This document shows positions 41,401 to 45,575 of a stretch of 45,575 bases of DNA, in pieces (the first letter of the stretch is position 1; the number at the start of each line of letters is the position of its first letter). Source of the DNA: CAYUCE01 sp964443275. GTDB taxonomy: Bacteria; Bipolaricaulota; Bipolaricaulia; CAYUCE01. A model generated the notes under the pieces. The model ran no database searches. It saw only the letters and a list, made by a program, of their open reading frames with translations, and was not told where the DNA came from. The stretch covers positions 1 through 45,575 of the forward strand of contig CAYUCE010000009.1 of the NCBI GenBank assembly GCA_964443275.1. The letters are read 5' to 3'. Both the position numbers and the translations under genes were made by a program.

Positions 41401-41429
41401 ACTATACAGTAGATTGCTCAATTTGTCAA
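41401..41429 (-). promoter_or_regulatory. Promoter of the long minus-strand operon
   Basis: On the minus strand TTGACA (41429-41424), a 17-base spacer and TATAGT (41406-41401), a near-ideal sigma-70 promoter. It would drive the IclR gene and the thirteen genes behind it. Confidence 0.7.
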
Positions 41430-41797
41430 ATGCGGGGGCTGAATTTCGCACAGGATTATCGGAGATTAGCTCATTTCGGACTGGATTTTAAACCACGCGA
41501 ATTGCGAATAATGATAGTGATTTTGTGATCGGGACGTCCATCAATAAGGTTGACCCTCAGTGAATTAAAATTACCAACAAACACGGTACAGGGCAAGTCT
41601 TATTCAACTGATCTGAGCGTTTAACAAATTTATGAAAGTTTTATTGACGGTAAAGCCAAAGGGTTTAAGTGTTTTTAACTGGGGAATTGAGCGCAAAGGT
41701 GTCCGGATCATTGGCTAATCTCCGGATTGGTAGTTGGTAAAATCGTACGAATCCCACTGGATCAAGTAGTACTGGAAAATTGATGAGCAAGTAACAA
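41430..41797. other. Intergenic stretch, no convincing gene
   Basis: About 370 bases between the IclR promoter and the end of the CDF gene. CGGAGATTAGC (41460-41470) has its exact complement at 41714-41724, so an 11-base inverted repeat bounds a 265-base block. CCGGAT is repeated at 41703 and 41722. A 28-codon ORF (41632-41718) has no ribosome site. It may be a decayed insertion or a miniature element. Nothing else is recognisable. Confidence 0.4.
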
Positions 41798-42730
41798 TTA
41801 TATATTCTCATGAATCTTTCTTTCCTCTCCCCTATGGGCACAAGGATGTATTGAGCAGGTGATCATATGTGTACTTTCGGCCTGTAACTTCCTTTTTACC
41901 TTCCTCACAATTTTATCTGATTCCTTCAAAGTGGTGCCCGCTGGTAGCTCCAAGTCAAAGTCCATATGTATAACTTCCGGACCCACGTATTCAGCGATCA
42001 TGTCGTGCAGGCCAAGGACCCCTTCGATGGAGGTTACTATTCGCTTGACTTCTTCATAAACTTCATCCGGTGGAGTCTTTCCCAGAAGCATACCGAAATT
42101 TTCTCTAATTAGAATGAACCCATCCACCACTATTACTGTTGCTACCACCATGGTGGCTAAGGGGTCCCCGATGTAATAACCGCGGGAGTAAAACCATATT
42201 CCTAAAATAGCGGCCGAAAGCGATATTTCGTCATTTATGGTATCATAAAGCTCAGTCCTAAGTGATATGTCTTTTCTGCTTTCTTTAGGGATTAAAAATA
42301 CTATGGGGATCAGATTAACCAAAAAGGAAAAACCTAACACATAAATAGCTAAAAGGGGATAGTTTCCGGAGGCTACAGGATTAAACAGGCGGGGTATGGC
42401 TTCTCTAAACAGTTGGACGCTGGTCAAAGATATGAACAAAGCAGCAGCGGTCAAGGAGACTACACTCTTTATTCGACGGTGACCGAAAGGATGTTCTATA
42501 TCTCCGCCCTTTTCTCCAATTCTTACACTTATAATGAGTGATGTAGTTATGGCTACATCCACAAGGGAGTTTAAAGCCTCTCCTAACAGGACCAGAAACC
42601 CGGTAAAAATGAAGGCTACCAGCTTTACTAATACCAAAGTAACCCGGCTGGCCAGGCTAATTTTAAGCCCCCAAGCCCTTCCGCTTTTGGCCAGGAAATT
42701 AGAAAGACTTTTGCCTTTTTTCTTGCTCAT
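41798..42730 (-). CDS. Cation diffusion facilitator (CDF) metal transporter
   Basis: A 310-residue inner-membrane antiporter exporting divalent metal ions such as Zn, Co, Fe or Mn. Six membrane segments are predicted, the first near residues 27-48. LNSLVDVAITTSL near 50 and YDTINDEISLSAAI near 165 carry the metal-site Asp and acidic residues of membrane segments 2 and 5, and DIEHPFGHRRIKS near 75 is the family loop. The cytoplasmic C-terminal domain (IEGVLGLHDMIAEYVG, HMDFDLELP) and a final His/Cys tail (CSIHPCAHRGEERKIHEN) could bind metal. No ribosome site is evident; the gene follows the O-antigen-ligase-like gene by about 60 bases. Confidence 0.92.
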   Translation of the reverse strand: MSKKKGKSLSNFLAKSGRAWGLKISLASRVTLVLVKLVAFIFTGFLVLLGEALNSLVDVAITTSLIISVRIGEKGGDIEHPFGHRRIKSVVSLTAAALFISLTSVQLFREAIPRLFNPVASGNYPLLAIYVLGFSFLVNLIPIVFLIPKESRKDISLRTELYDTINDEISLSAAILGIWFYSRGYYIGDPLATMVVATVIVVDGFILIRENFGMLLGKTPPDEVYEEVKRIVTSIEGVLGLHDMIAEYVGPEVIHMDFDLELPAGTTLKESDKIVRKVKRKLQAESTHMITCSIHPCAHRGEERKIHENI

Positions 42731-42792
42731 TTTGCAAAAGAACTTGTAGTGCAGACTCAGGCTCCATGGGTAAAGAGGACGGCCTTTCTGTC

Positions 42793-44964
42793 TCAGTCAA
42801 CCCCAAACTGCTTGAGCGACTCTTCCACGCTCTTTTTTTCATTTTCCAGGGTTTCAATTTCCGATCTTATTTGGGCGTACTCATCCCTGCTCAGCGTTGT
42901 CCTCGTTTCTAACTTGCGCCTATTTCTGGTGAGTTTCCTCTCAATTATCTCCAAAGCTAACTCTAAATCCTCCTTAGCTTGGCTGAATCTACCCTGACCC
43001 TTGTATATTTCGGCTCTGGCCATATAAGCTCGCTCAAAATTGGGCTGCTTTTTTATTAGCTCATTCAATTTGGAAAGGGCCTCACTTGCCTTTCCCTGCT
43101 TTATGTCAATTAAGGCAATCATAAAGCGGGCTTGTGTTTGATGTGAATCTGTGGGATCAATGGCCAGCAGTTGATCTAAATACAGTAAGCTTTCCGAGTA
43201 GTCCCCTTTTTGGAAGTTAATGGAAGCAAGTTGAAGATACGCACTTTCCACCACGTAGGTATTAAGGGATTTTTTAAAGTAATCTTCAGCCTTTTCAGTT
43301 TGGCCCAATTGTTGATTAACCACTCCCAGGTAAAACAGCACCTGCCGGGGGTGAAAGGAAAGCCTTAAACTCCTATTAAACTCCTCCCTGGCTGTATACT
43401 CCCGTCCCATTTGAAGTTCCCTAATCCCTTTATCTAAATGTATGTCCGCTCGCCAATCCCTATAAGCCAGGACCGAAACAGAAATAGCTAGGATCAATAC
43501 GAGTGAGGCCACAACCCAAAGGATAGGTCCGTTAAGTTTAAGAACCGGCCTTTTAAACCAAGAAGCGAATTCCTTTTTTGCCCTGTTTTCCTTAGAGGAA
43601 TTTTCAAAATATCCGCAGTTAATTAACCCTGCGAAGAGGATTAAATCTAGAGCTGATGCCGGCAAATGTAGGGGAAAGCTGACCGTAGAGTGGACCATAA
43701 AAGCAACAACCCCGGCCAGAAAAGCTAGTAGCATAAATCTTGACTCCGGTGATCTCTCCCACAAAATCCTTCTTATTCCCGCTCTAAAAATAGTAAAAGC
43801 CACAAAGGCTAGAGCCAGGATTCCTAACAGGCCCAATTCCGAACCCATTTGCACGTATTCATTGTGGGCTTGGGCTGCCCTTTTTATGTAGAAGTCAAAT
43901 CTTTCACTTCTTTCGGTAGTTCTAAATATACCCTTATATTCTAGAAAGCGCACCTTATAGTTCCCGATACCTACTCCCAAAATAGGATGGTCTTTAAACA
44001 TCTCCCATCCCACCCACCAATCCTCAGCTCTAACTCCCCGAAGTTTTCCAGCCAGCCGACCCACTACTGGTATGGAACTAATCCAGCCTTTCTCTTGAGA
44101 GCTGGTGGTAGCGGAATACCCTAAAAGTGAGTTTAGAGGACCGGGGGCTCCTTGAAGCAGATAGATCAAGACCAGGACACTTACCAGGAGGATTACCCAG
44201 AGTCTGTTTTTGGAAAATAAGGAAAACAGCCTAAAGAAAGCCATGCCTATCAGTAGGAATAAAGCAGCCGCTATCAAGGCTCCCCAGGCACCATCCGAGG
44301 ACACCGGAATTAGGGTTAGATAAATGATAGCCGAAGAGACAAGGCCTAGGATCTTGATCCATAGCTTTTTGCTCACAAATATTAGAATGAGCGAAGGCAC
44401 AAACAAATAGGCTATAAAACCACCCAAGTAGTTCTTATTACCTAATGAAGAGATTATGGCCCCTGAACCTCCGGTTCTACCTGGGGCACCGGGCAGGACT
44501 CCGTAGTATTGCAGGAGACCATATAAGCTGGCCAACACCGCAGATACCAGGATCACTCCCACCAGCAGTTTTATATGCCCTTTGGTCTTTACGGTGTTAA
44601 CAATTAGTAAGTAAATCAAGAAAAAGTAGATAAGGATGGCAATACTTTCCAGTCCGGTACCAATTGATTTGGCATTTATTAAAGATAGCAGAGAAACAAT
44701 GAAGAGTAGACTTGCTGGGAGAAAAAGGCTGGTTAAATCAAGAGTAAACTCGCCTTTGATCAACATTTCCCCCACCCAAATCAGCAGGATGAAAGAGGCA
44801 AATATCAGGGTGAAAATAATCTTGGTAAAACCGTAGGTGGTATTATCCAAATATATCAACAGAGGTACCACTAACAGGAGTATAGCTACAAGGGCAATTC
44901 TGGCGGTAAATAAAATTTCCTCCAGCTTCGCTTCAGCCAGATAACTCCTAAATTTATGGGCCAT
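42793..44964 (-). CDS. O-antigen ligase-like membrane protein with TPR domain
   Basis: A 723-residue protein. The N-terminal 480 or so residues hold about 12 membrane segments with a large loop containing the Wzy_C/WaaL-type region (WVGWEMFKDHPILGVGIGNYKVRFLEY near 315-341 and AAQAHNEYVQMGSELGLLG near 360-378, including the conserved His). The C-terminal part, about 500-690, is a series of tetratricopeptide repeats (REEFNRSLRLSFHP, AEDYFKKSLNTY, SLLYLDQLLAIDPTD, ALSKLNELIKKQPN, AKEDLELALEI). A coiled coil ends the protein. Such proteins join sugar chains to lipid or protein acceptors at the cell surface. ATG 44964 follows AAGGA. It suggests a glycosylated or polysaccharide-bearing envelope. 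Confidence 0.88.
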   Translation of the reverse strand: MAHKFRSYLAEAKLEEILFTARIALVAILLLVVPLLIYLDNTTYGFTKIIFTLIFASFILLIWVGEMLIKGEFTLDLTSLFLPASLLFIVSLLSLINAKSIGTGLESIAILIYFFLIYLLIVNTVKTKGHIKLLVGVILVSAVLASLYGLLQYYGVLPGAPGRTGGSGAIISSLGNKNYLGGFIAYLFVPSLILIFVSKKLWIKILGLVSSAIIYLTLIPVSSDGAWGALIAAALFLLIGMAFFRLFSLFSKNRLWVILLVSVLVLIYLLQGAPGPLNSLLGYSATTSSQEKGWISSIPVVGRLAGKLRGVRAEDWWVGWEMFKDHPILGVGIGNYKVRFLEYKGIFRTTERSERFDFYIKRAAQAHNEYVQMGSELGLLGILALAFVAFTIFRAGIRRILWERSPESRFMLLAFLAGVVAFMVHSTVSFPLHLPASALDLILFAGLINCGYFENSSKENRAKKEFASWFKRPVLKLNGPILWVVASLVLILAISVSVLAYRDWRADIHLDKGIRELQMGREYTAREEFNRSLRLSFHPRQVLFYLGVVNQQLGQTEKAEDYFKKSLNTYVVESAYLQLASINFQKGDYSESLLYLDQLLAIDPTDSHQTQARFMIALIDIKQGKASEALSKLNELIKKQPNFERAYMARAEIYKGQGRFSQAKEDLELALEIIERKLTRNRRKLETRTTLSRDEYAQIRSEIETLENEKKSVEESLKQFGVD

Positions 44965-44987
44965 ATAAATCCTTACCCTTTAAGCTC

Positions 44988-45101
44988 TTAAGATAAGCTC
45001 AAGAGGTGTATTACAAGCACCACATCCATCAAACTTTGCTCACTTACCTTACCTACCTCTTCCTTATCTTCCTCGGTCTCGATATTAGGTACAAACTCCA
45101 T
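44988..45101 (-). CDS. Possible 37-residue protein, doubtful
   Basis: An open frame from ATG 45101 to TAA 44990-44988 between gcvH and the O-antigen-ligase-like gene. Its N-terminal half is acidic (VPNIETEEDKEEVG) and its C-terminal half hydrophobic (LMDVVLVIHLLSLS). There is no ribosome site, and the frame stays open upstream to near the gcvH stop. It could be a small membrane-associated peptide, a remnant of a longer gene or chance. Confidence 0.25.
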   Translation of the reverse strand: MEFVPNIETEEDKEEVGKVSEQSLMDVVLVIHLLSLS

Positions 45102-45122
45102 TTGCTTATATATCTTTTTGCC

Positions 45123-45500
45123 TTACTCGGTTAATTTTACGTACTCATCTTGGTCCAAAAGCCCGTCAAGCTCAGATTTATCGGATACTTTGATCCTTAC
45201 CATCCAGCCTTTATCGTGGGGAGATTTGTTTACCAACTCGGGAGAATTTTCCAACTTATTATTTACCTCAACTACTTCTCCACTTACCGGTGCATATACG
45301 TCCGATACCGCCTTTACCGATTCTACCACGATAAAATCCTCGCCCTTGGTCACTTCAGTTCCCTCGGCTGGAAGCTCTATGAAAACGATATCTCCCAGCT
45401 CATCCTGTGCATAGTCAGTGATACCCATTAGAATCTCGCCGTTTTCCAATTTGGCCCATTCGTGGTCTTTGGTATATTTGAAATCTTTCGGATAGTCCAT
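45123..45500 (-). CDS. gcvH: Glycine cleavage system H protein
   Basis: GcvH carries the lipoyl arm that shuttles the aminomethyl group between the P, T and L proteins of the glycine cleavage system. The 125-residue protein is full length: YTKDHEWAKLENGEILMGITDYAQDELGDIVFIELP at the N-terminus and the lipoylation motif VVESVKAVSDVYAPVSGEV with Lys63. I place the start at ATG 45500, directly behind AGGAGG; a longer reading adds an unlikely 19-residue N-terminus. No gcvT or gcvP is in the window; they may lie outside it, or the H protein may serve lipoate transfer alone. Confidence 0.95.
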   Translation of the reverse strand: MDYPKDFKYTKDHEWAKLENGEILMGITDYAQDELGDIVFIELPAEGTEVTKGEDFIVVESVKAVSDVYAPVSGEVVEVNNKLENSPELVNKSPHDKGWMVRIKVSDKSELDGLLDQDEYVKLTE

Positions 45501-45522
45501 AAAAACCTCCTTTCGTAGGGGA

Positions 45523-45552
45523 ATTATAACTTTACGGCAGGATGTTAAGCAA
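45523..45552 (-). promoter_or_regulatory. Promoter candidate for gcvH
   Basis: On the minus strand TTGCTT (45552-45547), an 18-base spacer and a consensus TATAAT (45528-45523), followed by the AGGAGG ribosome site and ATG 45500. The leader is too short for a glycine riboswitch. Confidence 0.5.
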
Positions 45553-45575
45553 ACCAATAGATGGTCTTACTTTAT

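Noticed and set aside
41632..41718. 28-codon ORF (MKVLLTVKPKGLSVFNWG...) between the IclR and CDF genes
   Set aside because: No ribosome site or promoter, very short and no family recognised; noted only as part of the intergenic block.
45501..45575. Glycine riboswitch upstream of gcvH
   Set aside because: Only about 20 leader bases fit between the promoter candidate and the ribosome site, and no tandem aptamer pattern is visible in the remaining window.
1..45575. tRNA, rRNA, CRISPR array, transposase or phage genes
   Set aside because: Both strands were read for cloverleaf-like segments, regularly spaced repeats and recombinase or phage motifs; none was found.

Overview
The window reads as one scaffold from an uncultured, probably anaerobic bacterium. 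The base composition is moderately AT-rich, most genes have clear AGGAGG-type ribosome sites, and TTG and GTG starts are common. A run of exactly 100 Ns (21515-21614) and two single-base frame breaks in otherwise intact genes suggest a draft assembly from a metagenome or single cell. The gene mix (URO-D-family protein, DUF917, DUF1177, AroM, M29-type peptidases, many ABC transporters, no PTS) recalls fermentative sediment candidate phyla such as Aerophobota or Atribacterota. That placement is only a guess.

Layout. (1) 1-3273: a minus-strand YtcJ-like amidohydrolase. It is divergent from a small ribbon-helix-helix gene and a LivK-like ligand-binding protein without signal peptide; these two lie in the same reading frame, separated by one stop codon. 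(2) 3351-20300, plus strand: a long amino-sugar island. It holds a GntR/HutC regulator, a GlcNAc/MurNAc-type kinase, murQ, a sugar ABC importer (Tat-exported binding protein and two permeases, no ATPase), a Gfo/Idh oxidoreductase, an aldehyde dehydrogenase, a creatininase-family amidohydrolase, a RidA-family protein, a large protein of unknown function, a PIG-L deacetylase, a divergent NagB paralogue, a URO-D-family protein, nagA and nagB. (3) 20319-21655, minus strand: a frame-broken DUF72 gene and a YjbQ-family gene carrying the assembly gap. (4) 21861-28588, plus strand: Asp/Glu-type racemase, family-5 binding protein, DppB, DppC, DUF917 and a NicX/M29-like protein. (5) 41429-28598, minus strand: IclR regulator, racemase, DUF917, DUF1177, family-5 binding protein, DppB, DppC, DppD, DppF, AroM, two M29-family genes (one frame-broken), nitroreductase and a small helical protein. 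(6) 45552-41798, minus strand: gcvH, a doubtful small ORF, an O-antigen-ligase/TPR membrane protein and a CDF metal transporter.

How it may work together. Region 2 has all the enzymes to take imported GlcNAc and MurNAc to fructose-6-phosphate, plus a second set (oxidoreductase, ALDH, creatininase, RidA, PIG-L, NagB-like) that the textbook route does not need and that suggests a modified amino sugar. Regions 4 and 5 are paralogous, convergent operons built from the same parts: peptide-type importer, racemase, DUF917 and M29/NicX-type proteins. Only region 5 has ATPases and a regulator. They look like a pathway for peptide-like or cyclic-amide compounds, possibly containing D-amino acids. Together the window would suit an organism living on cell-wall debris; this is inference.

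Regulatory structure is unusually readable. All three binding-protein genes are followed by a strong hairpin before the permease genes. All three are also preceded, 69-90 nt upstream of their start, by an extra perfect ribosome site with no proper gene behind it.
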